Assembly (NCBI GenBank): GCA_910586585.1
Contig: CAJUKA010000005.1
Location: 52,231 to 116,230, forward strand
Direction: 5' to 3'
Source: an uncultured Lachnospiraceae bacterium
Lineage (GTDB): Bacteria; Bacillota; Clostridia; Lachnospirales; Lachnospiraceae
DNA: 64,000 nucleotides
The translations under genes and the position numbers were made by a program. A model generated the notes under the pieces. It was not told where the DNA came from. It searched no databases and saw only the letters and a program-made list of their open reading frames with translations. Of the stretch, positions 1 through 8,626 are shown piece by piece. Within the stretch, counting starts at the first letter, position 1. Every line of letters starts with the position of its first letter.

Positions 1-894
1 AATGTGAGTGAGAAAATCATCAGTTTGAGCAGAGCGCTCGAAGCGGCAGCAGATGAACATGCATTTTTTGATTGTGTGACAGCATTTTACAAAGATTTCG
101 GTGTAGGAATGTTTGGACTTAACAAGGCATTTCGCATCAAAGAAAACGCTGCAGGCGGGATTGAATTTCTTCCAATTAACAATATGGATAAAGTAATGCT
201 GGATGACCTTATCGGTTATGAGATACAAAAAAAGAAGCTGATTGACAATACTAGGGCATTTGTAGAGGGCAGAAAAGCAAATAACGTCTTATTGTTTGGT
301 GACAGCGGCACAGGAAAGTCTACAAGCGTCAAGGCAATTGTCAATGCGTTTTATCCCCAAGGACTTCGTATGATTGAGATTTATAAACATCAATTCAAAG
401 ATTTGTCTGGGATTATCGCACAGATCAAGAATCGCAACTATAGATTTGTCATTTATATGGATGATTTATCATTTGAGGAGTTTGAGACAGAGTATAAGTT
501 TCTTAAAGCAGTGATCGAAGGCGGGGTGGAGACGAAGCCGGACAATATTTTAATTTATGCAACTTCTAACCGCAGGCATTTGATTAAGGAAACTTGGGGT
601 GATCGATCCGATATAGAGGTTGATAATGGAATGCATCGATCGGATACAATGGAAGAGAAGCTTTCTCTTGTAAATCGTTTTGGTGTAACCATCAACTTCT
701 CGAAACCTTCACAAAAAGAATATTTTCATATTGTGATAGAACTTGCACACAGAATGGGAATCGCGATGACAGACGAGGAACTCAAAGCAGAAGCAAACAA
801 GTGGGAATTAAGCCATGGCGGAATCTCAGGACGCACGGCACAGCAGTTTATTAATTATCTTGATGGCCAAAAAATGATTGTAAAATCTATGTAA
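1..894 (+). CDS. DUF815 family AAA-type ATPase, C-terminal part (5' end outside window)
   Basis: Reads as the C-terminal ~297 residues of a DUF815 ATP-binding protein. A Walker A motif (GDSGTGKS) lies about 100 residues in, followed by a Walker B-like stretch (FVIYMDDLSFEEFE) and a sensor-like ATSNRRH segment; the end (HGGISGRTAQQFINYL) resembles the lid of AAA proteins. Family members are usually above 400 residues and the frame is open to base 1, so the GTG at base 4 is probably internal and the gene starts upstream of the window. The biochemical role of DUF815 ATPases is not established; they are predicted soluble. The next gene follows after about 60 bases on the same strand. Confidence 0.85.
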   Translation, partial: NVSEKIISLSRALEAAADEHAFFDCVTAFYKDFGVGMFGLNKAFRIKENAAGGIEFLPINNMDKVMLDDLIGYEIQKKKLIDNTRAFVEGRKANNVLLFGDSGTGKSTSVKAIVNAFYPQGLRMIEIYKHQFKDLSGIIAQIKNRNYRFVIYMDDLSFEEFETEYKFLKAVIEGGVETKPDNILIYATSNRRHLIKETWGDRSDIEVDNGMHRSDTMEEKLSLVNRFGVTINFSKPSQKEYFHIVIELAHRMGIAMTDEELKAEANKWELSHGGISGRTAQQFINYLDGQKMIVKSM

Positions 895-955
895 GATAGG
901 TTATAATAGTTTGGAATGGTGTAAAATTTTATTTTAACTTAAGAAAAGGAATCAT

Positions 956-2749
956 TTGATTATGGGCATAACATCAATCTTATCATTACTAAGTGGAGTG
1001 GCACTTTTTCTGTTTGGCATGTCTCTAATGGGAGACGGACTGAAAAAGGCGGCAGGGGAAAAGTTAGAGCTTATTTTATATAAGCTTACCAACACGCCTA
1101 TCAAAGGAGTGCTTTTGGGTACGGCTGTCACAGCGATTATACAGTCGTCCTCTGCGACAACAGTTATGGTAGTCGGCTTTGTCAATTCCGGTATGATGAA
1201 GGTGTCGCAGGCAATTGGTATCATAATGGGCGCCAATATTGGCACCAGCATTACCGGCTGGATACTGTGTTTATCTTATATTGAAGGTTCAAGCGGTATC
1301 GCGCAGCTTTTGTCAACGACAACCATTTCGGCAGTTGTCTCCATTATTGGTATTTTGTTTAAGATGATGTCAAAAAAGAGTACCTACAAAAATGTTGGAG
1401 ACATTATGCTTGGCTTTTCCATTTTAATGTTTGGTATGCAAAGCATGAGTGGGGCAGTATCGCCGCTAAGAGAAAATCCGCATTTTGTGAATATGCTTAC
1501 AATGTTCTCCAACCCATTTATGGGAATTTTGGTTGGAATTGCATTTACAGCAGTTTTGCAGAGCGCTTCCGCCTCAATTGGTATTTTGCAGGCGCTTTCT
1601 GTGACAGGTGCCGTTAGTTTTGCATCAGCTTTTCCAATCACTTTGGGTATTGGTGTAGGTGCTGCATGTCCTGTTTTATTATCTTCTATAGGGACAAATA
1701 AAAACGGAAAAAGAACAGCGCTTATTTATTTGATGTATGATTTATTTGGAATGATTTTTTGTGCAGTAGCCTTTTATTTTGTCAATGCATTTGTGCAGTT
1801 TGACTTTATGGGCGTGACAATGAGTCCTATATCGATCGCATTGCTCAATACTGCATATAGAATGATAACAGCAGTTATTCTATTTCCTTTTATCAAACAG
1901 ATAGAAAAAATAGTGTTTCGGCTTATCAAGGATACCGCAGAAGACAGAGAAGAACAGGCAGATTTCGATTTGCTTGAGGAACGGTTTCTTAATTATCCGG
2001 CGCTTGCAATTGGTCAGAGCCACACTGCGATGAACGGCATGGCAAGAAAGGCTAAGAAAAATATTCTGCGTGCGATGGGACTGTTTGCCAACTATTCAGA
2101 GGAGCGGTACAGCAAGGTTCAGGACAAGGAAAATTTAATTGACAAATATGAAGACAAGGTTGGCAGCTATCTGGTGCAGCTTACGGGGCGCGCAATGACA
2201 GAAACACAGTCAAAACAGGTTTCGATTCTATTACATACAATCAGTGATTTTGAACGGCTTGGCGATCATGCGGTGAATCTGTCAAGGTCTGCCAATGAGC
2301 TGTATGAAAAAAAGATAGCATTTTCTGACGAGGCAACTTATGAGCTGTCAATATTAAGCGGCGCTGTAAAGGAAATTCTCGATATCACGGTCAATGCGTT
2401 CAGCAATGATGATGTGGATGCTGCTAAGATGGTAGAACCTTTGCGGGAATTAATCAATGTGCTGTGCAATGAACTCAAATCTCGACATATAGTGCGCCTT
2501 AGAAATGGAAAATGTGAGATGAAGCAGGGATTTGCCTTTAACAATATTCTGACAGATTTTGAACGAATTGGCGCACATTGTTCGAATGTTGCAGTGGCGC
2601 TTTTGGAATCAGAGGCAAAGGATTTTGACACGCATGAATATCAGAAAAGTATTCGTGAGGTGAATAATGAAATGTTTACAGAACTATATGAAATGTATGA
2701 GATGAAGTATAATATTGGCAGATATAAAAAAGCTAAAAAGGGTAAATAA
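956..2749 (+). CDS. Na/Pi cotransporter family protein with C-terminal PhoU-like domain
   Basis: Sodium-dependent phosphate symporter (NptA/PNaS family) predicted in the cytoplasmic membrane. The N-terminal ~310 residues are membrane-spanning and hold the family's inverted repeat, seen as QSSSATTVMVVGF in the first half and QSASASIGILQAL in the second. Residues from about 340 to the end are helical and charged and look like PhoU repeats, thought to regulate the transporter. Length 597 matches the family. The start is a TTG five bases after AGGA; the ATG two codons later is an alternative. The stop is followed within 50 bases by the next gene, suggesting cotranscription. Confidence 0.9.
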   Translation: MIMGITSILSLLSGVALFLFGMSLMGDGLKKAAGEKLELILYKLTNTPIKGVLLGTAVTAIIQSSSATTVMVVGFVNSGMMKVSQAIGIIMGANIGTSITGWILCLSYIEGSSGIAQLLSTTTISAVVSIIGILFKMMSKKSTYKNVGDIMLGFSILMFGMQSMSGAVSPLRENPHFVNMLTMFSNPFMGILVGIAFTAVLQSASASIGILQALSVTGAVSFASAFPITLGIGVGAACPVLLSSIGTNKNGKRTALIYLMYDLFGMIFCAVAFYFVNAFVQFDFMGVTMSPISIALLNTAYRMITAVILFPFIKQIEKIVFRLIKDTAEDREEQADFDLLEERFLNYPALAIGQSHTAMNGMARKAKKNILRAMGLFANYSEERYSKVQDKENLIDKYEDKVGSYLVQLTGRAMTETQSKQVSILLHTISDFERLGDHAVNLSRSANELYEKKIAFSDEATYELSILSGAVKEILDITVNAFSNDDVDAAKMVEPLRELINVLCNELKSRHIVRLRNGKCEMKQGFAFNNILTDFERIGAHCSNVAVALLESEAKDFDTHEYQKSIREVNNEMFTELYEMYEMKYNIGRYKKAKKGK

Positions 2750-2792
2750 AATAAACGCTTTTGCGCTCAATTTTGTAAATTTGGGGTTTGTA

Positions 2793-3548
2793 TTGAATAA
2801 GAAACGATATCAGAAAATTGATGCTGTCAGAGGAGTGGCGCTCTTAAATATGATTGCCTATCATGCTATGTGGGATTTGGTGTATTTGTATGACATAGAG
2901 TGCGGCTGGTATCAATCAACAACAGGGTGCATATGGCAGCAGGGGATATGCTGGACATTTATTTTTCTATCGGGATTTTGTCTGCCGCTTGGCAGCCATG
3001 CAATAAAAAGAGGTATTCTTGTTTCTGTGGGCGGTGCTGTTATTATGGCTGTTACGTGGATATTTATGCCGCAAAGCAGGGTTGTATTTGGCGTGCTGAC
3101 ACTGATTGGTTCTTGTATGCTGTTTGCAGGAGCGTTTGAGAAATGGCTCAAAAGAATGCCTCCTTTGCTGGGGGCAGCAGCAAGCAGCATTCTTTTTGCG
3201 TTTACCAGAAATGTCAATGATGGATCGCTTGGGTTTGCGCGTTTGGATATGATAAAACTTCCAGAATCGCTCTATGCCAATATATTGACGGCATATCTGG
3301 GATTTCCAGAACGCGGATTTTATTCCACAGATTATTTTTCGATTGTACCATGGCTGTTTTTGTTTATGACAGGATATTTTGTATGCAGGTATCTGCGCAA
3401 CAGAAAAATAATGGAATGCATGAAAACCAGTGTGCTAAAACCAATCGAATGGCTTGGCAGGCATTCCTTTGAGATTTATATGCTGCATCAGCCTGTTATC
3501 TATCTGATTCTTGAAGTTATATTCCGATACATTGTGGTGAAACGCTAA
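2793..3548 (+). CDS. DUF1624 / heparan-alpha-glucosaminide N-acetyltransferase-like membrane protein
   Basis: Integral membrane protein of about 251 residues. It opens with KRYQKIDAVRGVALLNMI, typical of the DUF1624 family, whose members resemble acyltransferase-3 and heparan-alpha-glucosaminide acetyltransferases. Six to seven hydrophobic segments follow, ending in RHSFEIYMLHQPVIYLI, a motif seen at the end of membrane acyltransferases. I chose the TTG at 2793 because GGGG lies six bases before it and the family begins just ahead of the DAVRG motif; the frame also allows a TTG at 2715, overlapping the upstream gene. The substrate is unknown; modification of an envelope glycan is an inference from the fold. 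Confidence 0.75.
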   Translation: MNKKRYQKIDAVRGVALLNMIAYHAMWDLVYLYDIECGWYQSTTGCIWQQGICWTFIFLSGFCLPLGSHAIKRGILVSVGGAVIMAVTWIFMPQSRVVFGVLTLIGSCMLFAGAFEKWLKRMPPLLGAAASSILFAFTRNVNDGSLGFARLDMIKLPESLYANILTAYLGFPERGFYSTDYFSIVPWLFLFMTGYFVCRYLRNRKIMECMKTSVLKPIEWLGRHSFEIYMLHQPVIYLILEVIFRYIVVKR

Positions 3549-3567
3549 AATTAACAAGCAGGAGTTT

Positions 3568-4992
3568 ATGAAAAAAGAGATAAATTTACTAGAACAGCTT
3601 CGCTCAGGAGCAGAACTTTGCTTCAGGGAACAGCTATGGCTGACAATACAGCTCAGTATTCCGGCGATACTGGCACAGATTTCTTCTATCGTGATGCAGT
3701 ATATTGATGCGTCGATGGTGGGACAGTTGGGTGCAGGGGGATCTGCTGCAATCGGAATTGTTTCCTCAAGTACGTGGCTGATGGGAGGCTTGTGTGCTGC
3801 TGCGGCAACAGGCTTTACGGTTCAGGTGGCGCAGCGGGTAGGCGCAAAAAACGACAAGGAAGCCAGAAGTATCGTGAGACAGGGGCTTGCGGCGGTATTT
3901 TTGTTTGGCTGTATTTTGATGCTGATAGGAATGGGGATCAGCAAGGTGCTTCCGCAGTGGCTTGGAGGCGATGCGTCAATTTGTCCAGACGCATCAAGGT
4001 ACTTTTTGATATATGCATTGTTTATTCCGGCCCTGCAGCTAAACAGTGCTTCGGGAGGGATGCTGCAGTGCAGTGGAAACATGAAAATTCCCAGTATACT
4101 GCATATATTGATGTGCTTTTTAGATGTTGTATTCAATTTATTTTTGATTTTTCCAACACGGGATATTTTATTGTGGGGAATGCGCGTTACCATTCCAGGA
4201 GCGGGACTCGGCGTGATGGGGGCAGCGCTTGGAACTGCATTTGCGGAGCTTGTGACAGCAGGCATGATGCTTTATTTTCTGTTGGTGCGTTCTCCAATAC
4301 TACATCTTAGAAAAGGGGAAAAACTTTGCTTCAATAGCAGTGATTTGAGACAAGCAGTAAAGATTGCGGTTCCCGTTGGATTTGAGCAGGCAGTGATGTG
4401 CGGTGCGCAGATTATGACGACAAGGATTGTGGCGCCGCTTGGAACAATTGCGATTGCGGCAAATTCATTGTCTGTGACGGCGGAGAGCCTTTGTTATATG
4501 CCGGGATATGGAATTGGATCGGCGGCAACGACTTTGATTGGCCAGAGCATTGGCGCGGGACGCAAAGATTTGACAAGAAGGCTTGGCTGGATTACGACAG
4601 GACTTGGCATGGCGGTAATGACAGGCAGCGGTATTTTATTGTTTATCTTTGCGCCGTTTATGATTCGTATTCTCTCGCCAGACCCAGCTATTCGCGATTT
4701 GGGCGCACAAATTCTTCGTATCGAAGCGTTTGCAGAGCCAATGTACGCAGCTTCGATCGTGGCTTCTGGCGTATTTCGGGGTGCTGGTGATACGTTGATA
4801 CCAAGCTGTATGAATTTTTTTAGCATGTGGTTTGTGCGAATACCGCTTTCGGCGCTGCTTGCCGTGAAGTTAGGGCTGTATGGCGTCTGGCTTGCAATGT
4901 GCATCGAACTTTGTGTGCGGGGAGTTATTTTCTTGTTCCGACTAAAGGGAAAACGCTGGATGACAGGAATCAGTTCCCCTGAGAAATGCTAA
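3568..4992 (+). CDS. MATE family efflux transporter
   Basis: Multidrug and toxin extrusion protein of 474 residues with twelve predicted membrane helices in two similar halves. Seen directly: an N-terminal helix region (LSIPAILAQISSIVMQYIDASMVGQLG) and the matching start of the second half (KIAVPVGFEQAVMCGAQIMTTRIVAPLG), both characteristic of MATE/NorM/DinF exporters that couple Na+ or H+ entry to export of cationic compounds. The substrate cannot be read from the sequence. It lies 19 bases after the DUF1624 gene, so the two are probably cotranscribed. Confidence 0.92.
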   Translation: MKKEINLLEQLRSGAELCFREQLWLTIQLSIPAILAQISSIVMQYIDASMVGQLGAGGSAAIGIVSSSTWLMGGLCAAAATGFTVQVAQRVGAKNDKEARSIVRQGLAAVFLFGCILMLIGMGISKVLPQWLGGDASICPDASRYFLIYALFIPALQLNSASGGMLQCSGNMKIPSILHILMCFLDVVFNLFLIFPTRDILLWGMRVTIPGAGLGVMGAALGTAFAELVTAGMMLYFLLVRSPILHLRKGEKLCFNSSDLRQAVKIAVPVGFEQAVMCGAQIMTTRIVAPLGTIAIAANSLSVTAESLCYMPGYGIGSAATTLIGQSIGAGRKDLTRRLGWITTGLGMAVMTGSGILLFIFAPFMIRILSPDPAIRDLGAQILRIEAFAEPMYAASIVASGVFRGAGDTLIPSCMNFFSMWFVRIPLSALLAVKLGLYGVWLAMCIELCVRGVIFLFRLKGKRWMTGISSPEKC

Positions 4993-5051
4993 GAAAATAA
5001 CAGGAAGCATCATTTTTATTTAAGCCGCAAATGGCGGCATGGAGGATTTAT

Positions 5052-5918
5052 ATGAAATTAGATGAGATTTTATCAAAAAATAATGTAACACTTTCGTTTG
5101 AGGTATTTCCGCCCAAGGCGACAGCAAATTATGAGGCTGTGAAAGCTGCGGCATATGCGGTGGCAGAGCGCAGACCTAGTTACATGAGTGTGACTTATGG
5201 CGCAGGTGGAACTACACGCAGCAATACTTTGGAGATTGCAAAAGGGATTCAGGAAAAATATGATGTCACCACAATCGCACATTTAACTTGCGCAGGGGCG
5301 ACAAAAGAGAGCATTCAGCAGGCGCTTACAGAGATGAAAGACGCGGGCATTGAGAATGTGCTTGCATTGCGTGGGGACAGGCCAAAAGATTTTGAGGGCG
5401 ATCCCTTTACAGATTATCATTATGCATCAGAACTTGCTGCGGATATCAAGGCATTTGGCGGTATGTGCATTGGCGGTGCCTGCTATCCGGAGGGGCACGT
5501 GGAATCAGAAAATACACATCAGGATATTTTGAATCTCAAAAAGAAGGTGGAGGCTGGATGCGCATATCTGACAACACAGATGTTTTTTGACAATAATATT
5601 TTCTATAATTTCCTTTGCAGAGTGCGTGAGGCGGGAATTGATGTTCCTGTGATTCCGGGCATTATGCCCATCACAAAACCAGTTCAGCTTCGCAATGCAG
5701 TGAAGCTTTCGGGCTGCAATGTGCCAATGCGGTTTCGCAGCATTGTGGACTGCTTTGGCAGCAATCCCAAGGCAATGCAGCAGGCCGGAATCATTTATGC
5801 CACCGATCAGATTATTGATCTGATTGCCAATGGTGTGAAACACGTACATGTTTATTCAATGAATAATGCTGAGGTGGTAAAAGGAATTCAAGAGAATCTT
5901 TGTACAATGATAGGATAG
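5052..5918 (+). CDS. metF: 5,10-methylenetetrahydrofolate reductase
   Basis: Soluble FAD enzyme of about 288 residues that reduces methylenetetrahydrofolate to methyltetrahydrofolate, feeding methionine synthesis or the Wood-Ljungdahl methyl branch. Family landmarks visible are SFEVFPPKA near the N-terminus, MSVTYGAGG, TIAHLTCAG, VLALRGDRP and TTQMFFDN. The start at 5052 is set by GGAGG six bases upstream; an earlier in-frame ATG at 5031 lacks a binding site. A small hairpin (GCCGC-AAATG-GCGGC) lies directly before the ribosome binding site and could influence its access. There is no metH, MetV or folate-riboswitch signature alongside, so I cannot tell which pathway it serves. Confidence 0.93.
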   Translation: MKLDEILSKNNVTLSFEVFPPKATANYEAVKAAAYAVAERRPSYMSVTYGAGGTTRSNTLEIAKGIQEKYDVTTIAHLTCAGATKESIQQALTEMKDAGIENVLALRGDRPKDFEGDPFTDYHYASELAADIKAFGGMCIGGACYPEGHVESENTHQDILNLKKKVEAGCAYLTTQMFFDNNIFYNFLCRVREAGIDVPVIPGIMPITKPVQLRNAVKLSGCNVPMRFRSIVDCFGSNPKAMQQAGIIYATDQIIDLIANGVKHVHVYSMNNAEVVKGIQENLCTMIG

Positions 5919-5981
5919 ACGGAACATAGATGATGGTATTCGCATATAGTAGACTAAGAAACATACGGTGGAAAAGTATTT

Positions 5982-7253
5982 ATGCGGAATATTTATATTG
6001 GAGATACAGGAGTTTTTGTACAATATATGCAGCTTGCACTGAATAGAGCAGGTTATCCTGTCAGCATAAATGGCCAGTTTGACAGGAATACCTGCAGTGT
6101 GCTTGGTAATTTTTTGGGAAATGAGAAGGGCTGTTATGTAGACAAGACAGTTTGGACAAAACTAATTCCTTATCTAAAAGGCTATACAACACATGAGATT
6201 ACAGCGGGAGACACGCTGTGGGAGATTGCCAATACTTATGAAACGAAAGTTTCTGCGATACTGACAGCCAATCCATCTCTGGACGCCATGAGGCTGCAGA
6301 CAGGAACGCGCATTAACGTTCCTTTTTCTTTTTCATTGGTGGATGAGCGTGTTCCATATACATCTATTTTCACAGAATATATTATGGAAGGACTCGAAGT
6401 TCGCTATCCGTTTCTGATTTCCGGGTGTATCGGTAAGAGTGCGATGGGCAAAGAAGTGTGCTATCTACAGATTGGTGAAGGACAAACACAAGTTTGCTAC
6501 AATGCATGTTTCCATGCAAATGAATGGATTACAGCGCCAATTTTATTGAAATTTGCGGAGGAATATGCAAAGGCTTATGCAGCAGGAGAGGAACTTTATG
6601 GAGAAGATACAGAAGCGCTTTTCAAAGAATTTAGTCTATTTTTGATTCCGATGGTGAATCCGGATGGTGTGGACCTTGTGAATGGTGTGATTCGAAATGA
6701 AGATTATCTGGATCAGACAAAGGAGATTGCAGCAGCTTACCCGTCAATTCCATATCCGAAGGGATGGAAGGCAAATATAAACGGAATAGACTTGAATCTG
6801 CAATTTCCGGCAGGCTGGGAACAGGCTAGAGAAATTAAGTTTGCACAAGGCTATGTATCGCCAGCCCCTAGAGATTATGTAGGAGAGGCGCCGCTTTCTG
6901 CAATAGAAAGTATCAATATGTATCACTTTACGCGTTCTCATGATTTTAAATTGATCTTGGCTTATCATACGCAAGGAGAGGTCATATATTGGAAATATCT
7001 TGATTATGAGCCGGAAAATTCAAGGCGTATTGCAGAGTATTTTGGAAGCGTCAGCGGATACCTGGTGGAAGAAACACCCACAGCATCAGGTTATGCTGGC
7101 TACAAAGATTGGTTTATTCAGGATTATAACCGGCCTGGCTATACGATAGAGGCAGGCCGTGGTGAAAATCCTTTAGAGATGAGCCAGTTTCCAAAAATCT
7201 ATCAGGACAACAGACTGATTCTTTTAGGAGGAATGACGCAGATAAGGTCCTAA
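5982..7253 (+). CDS. M14 family peptidoglycan carboxypeptidase/endopeptidase with LysM
   Basis: Zinc metallopeptidase of 423 residues in three parts: a peptidoglycan-binding-like domain (residues 1-62, starting MRNIYIGDTGVFVQYMQ), one LysM repeat (about 68-115, HEITAGDTLWEIANTY) and an M14 catalytic domain (about 125-end). Zinc ligands are visible as H178 and E181 in FHANEW and a later His in AYHTQGE; the catalytic Glu lies in YTIEAGRG. This matches gamma-D-glutamyl-L-diamino acid peptidases that cut the stem peptide of cell wall. There is no signal peptide, so it may act in the mother cell or forespore, recycle muropeptides, or leave by another route. Confidence 0.88.
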   Translation: MRNIYIGDTGVFVQYMQLALNRAGYPVSINGQFDRNTCSVLGNFLGNEKGCYVDKTVWTKLIPYLKGYTTHEITAGDTLWEIANTYETKVSAILTANPSLDAMRLQTGTRINVPFSFSLVDERVPYTSIFTEYIMEGLEVRYPFLISGCIGKSAMGKEVCYLQIGEGQTQVCYNACFHANEWITAPILLKFAEEYAKAYAAGEELYGEDTEALFKEFSLFLIPMVNPDGVDLVNGVIRNEDYLDQTKEIAAAYPSIPYPKGWKANINGIDLNLQFPAGWEQAREIKFAQGYVSPAPRDYVGEAPLSAIESINMYHFTRSHDFKLILAYHTQGEVIYWKYLDYEPENSRRIAEYFGSVSGYLVEETPTASGYAGYKDWFIQDYNRPGYTIEAGRGENPLEMSQFPKIYQDNRLILLGGMTQIRS

Positions 7254-7254
7254 A

Positions 7255-7875
7255 TTATAACATCAAAGACAAATAACTGAGCGTGCCTGCAGCAACGCCG
7301 GTTCCTTTTTCCAACAAAGAGATCAGCCCGTGCAGTGTGTCTTCTGTTTCTTCGGGCGTGGAGGGGAGCAAGGAATTATCGAGTTTTACTGCAATGATAA
7401 TCAATACAATTTCTGCGAGAGCAGCAGGGTAATCAAAGTGGATTTCACCATTTTGGATACCCTGCTTTATAATTTCTGTCAAGTCAGGTTTTAATTCTGA
7501 AACAACATGGGATAAGTATTTCTGATGCAAAAAGGCAAGATCCTGTGCGCTGGTGTTGTCAGGAGCGTTGCCGTTTTGGGTGATAAAAGCAATGGAGGAA
7601 TTTTGGCACGCCTGGAACAACATTGCCATTCTGGTAAATGGCGAAACATTAGTTTGAGCAGCAAGATTTTTGGCAGTGAGAAGCGGTTTTTCATAGCTGC
7701 GTTCTATCAATGCATCAAGAATTGCACCCTTTGACGGAAAATAGTAATAGATGCTTCCTTTTCCGATTCCGGCTTTATGGGCAATTTCACTGACAGAAAT
7801 ATTTTGAATTTTCTTTTCCTCTAAAAGCTGCTGGAGCGCATCTAGTATCACATCATATTTTCTCAAATCAGGCAT
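7255..7875 (-). CDS. TetR/AcrR family transcriptional regulator
   Basis: Repressor of about 206 residues. The N-terminal helix-turn-helix is plain (ISVSEIAHKAGIGKGSIYYYFPSKGAILDAL); the C-terminal helices would form the ligand pocket. The start is the ATG at 7875 because AAGGTGG lies eight bases upstream of it; a TTG seven codons earlier is unlikely. It is transcribed away from the five-gene SCP2/ACP cluster, and the intergenic region holds two matching GACC-N3-GGTC palindromes around that cluster's promoter. The natural inference is that it represses the cluster and perhaps itself. The ligand is unknown, but an acyl or lipid-like inducer would suit the neighbours. Confidence 0.9.
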   Translation of the reverse strand: MPDLRKYDVILDALQQLLEEKKIQNISVSEIAHKAGIGKGSIYYYFPSKGAILDALIERSYEKPLLTAKNLAAQTNVSPFTRMAMLFQACQNSSIAFITQNGNAPDNTSAQDLAFLHQKYLSHVVSELKPDLTEIIKQGIQNGEIHFDYPAALAEIVLIIIAVKLDNSLLPSTPEETEDTLHGLISLLEKGTGVAAGTLSYLSLML

Positions 7876-8039
7876 GGATACTGCCACCTTTCTCAATTAT
7901 GAATTTTTAAGTTTTATTGTGGATATTCTTTTAAGTGGGTAATTAGTAAAGATTATATCACATCTCTTCTGGGGGCACAATTGTAAATTCTGCCATAAAG
8001 AATGGAAAATTATTCGTGAAAGTTTAGGGCAAAACGCAC

Positions 8040-8069
8040 TTGACCTTCGGTCGAATATTGTGATATATT
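8040..8069 (+). promoter_or_regulatory. Sigma-A-type promoter of the SCP2/ACP cluster
   Basis: TTGACC at 8040-8045 and TATATT at 8064-8069 are separated by 18 bases, with a TG one base before the -10 element. The -35 hexamer lies inside the first GACC-N3-GGTC operator, so repressor binding would block polymerase. It reads towards the gene starting at 8171. Confidence 0.6.
8042..8052. promoter_or_regulatory. Predicted TetR operator O1 (GACCTTCGGTC)
   Basis: Perfect inverted repeat GACC-TTC-GGTC overlapping the -35 element of the cluster promoter. The right flank continues GAA, as in O2. The start-to-start distance from O2 is 44 bases, about four helical turns, which would put both bound dimers on the same face of the DNA. 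Confidence 0.65.
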
Positions 8070-8085
8070 TATGATAAATAAAGCC

Positions 8086-8096
8086 GACCGACGGTC
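8086..8096. promoter_or_regulatory. Predicted TetR operator O2 (GACCGACGGTC)
   Basis: Second GACC-N3-GGTC palindrome; with its flanks it reads CGACC-GAC-GGTCG, perfect over 13 bases. It lies about 10-25 bases downstream of the expected transcription start. The two sites share half-sites but not the three central bases, which argues for a protein operator rather than a copied repeat. Confidence 0.65.
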
Positions 8097-8170
8097 GAAA
8101 TAAAAAAGAATGTCAAAAGACAGGCTTTTGCAGCTTATTAATAGTTTTCAAGTGAGTATGGGAGGATAAA

Positions 8171-8608
8171 ATGACATACGCAGATTTTTTTTATGAGATT
8201 AAGGGAAAGTTTATGGGAGTTGATGTGAGCGACATCAAAGAGCACTATGCATTTCAGTTCAACATTGAGGACGAGGAAGCAGGCGGTGCATTTTATGTGG
8301 AAGTAAAGAATGGTGAACTTTTTGTAGAGCCATATGAATATTATGACAGAGATGCTATGTTTATCTGTTCGCCAGAAGTGCTTACCAAGATTGCAGAGTG
8401 TGAGATGGACCCAGTTTGGGCTTTCACAACACAAAAGCTTAGAGTTGAGGGCAATATTGATAAGGCACTCAAATTAAATGAGATATTGCAGAAGAAGAAA
8501 AAAGAAGCAAAGAAGGAAGCAAAAGAAGCTAAGAAAGAGGCGAAGAAGGAAGCAAAAGAAGCTAAGAAAGAGACGGCAGAGGAAAAAAAGAAAGCTGCTG
8601 AGAAATAA
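8171..8608 (+). CDS. SCP2 sterol-transfer-like domain protein with Lys/Ala/Glu-rich tail
   Basis: Cytoplasmic protein of 145 residues. Residues 1-108 resemble the SCP2 (sterol carrier protein 2) fold, a small alpha/beta domain that binds acyl chains or lipids in a hydrophobic pocket; the segment DAMFICSPEVLTKIAECEMDPVWAF is typical. Residues from about 109 are almost only K, A and E, predicted as a single charged helix and built partly from an 11-residue repeat. It is the first gene after the TetR-controlled promoter; the hydrolase follows after 18 bases. Lipid or acyl-intermediate binding is an inference from the fold and from the ACP and ligase downstream. Confidence 0.75.
   Translation: MTYADFFYEIKGKFMGVDVSDIKEHYAFQFNIEDEEAGGAFYVEVKNGELFVEPYEYYDRDAMFICSPEVLTKIAECEMDPVWAFTTQKLRVEGNIDKALKLNEILQKKKKEAKKEAKEAKKEAKKEAKEAKKETAEEKKKAAEK
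8510..8575 (+). repeat. 33-bp tandem repeat encoding the K/A/E tail of the SCP2-like protein
   Basis: Two adjacent 33-base units (8510-8542 and 8543-8575) differ at one base near the end and encode an 11-residue unit of the form KKEAKEAKKEA/T. Being a multiple of three, copy number could change without breaking the frame, changing helix length by three turns per unit. Confidence 0.8.
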
Positions 8609-8626
8609 CAGCATGGAGGTGCAGGA

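Noticed and set aside
4..894. Treating the GTG at base 4 as the true start of the DUF815 gene
   Set aside because: Family length exceeds 400 residues and the frame is open to base 1, so the gene most likely begins before the window.
3774..4310. Long overlapping frame inside the MATE gene
   Set aside because: Shadow of the real gene in another frame; composition and lack of start signals argue against coding.
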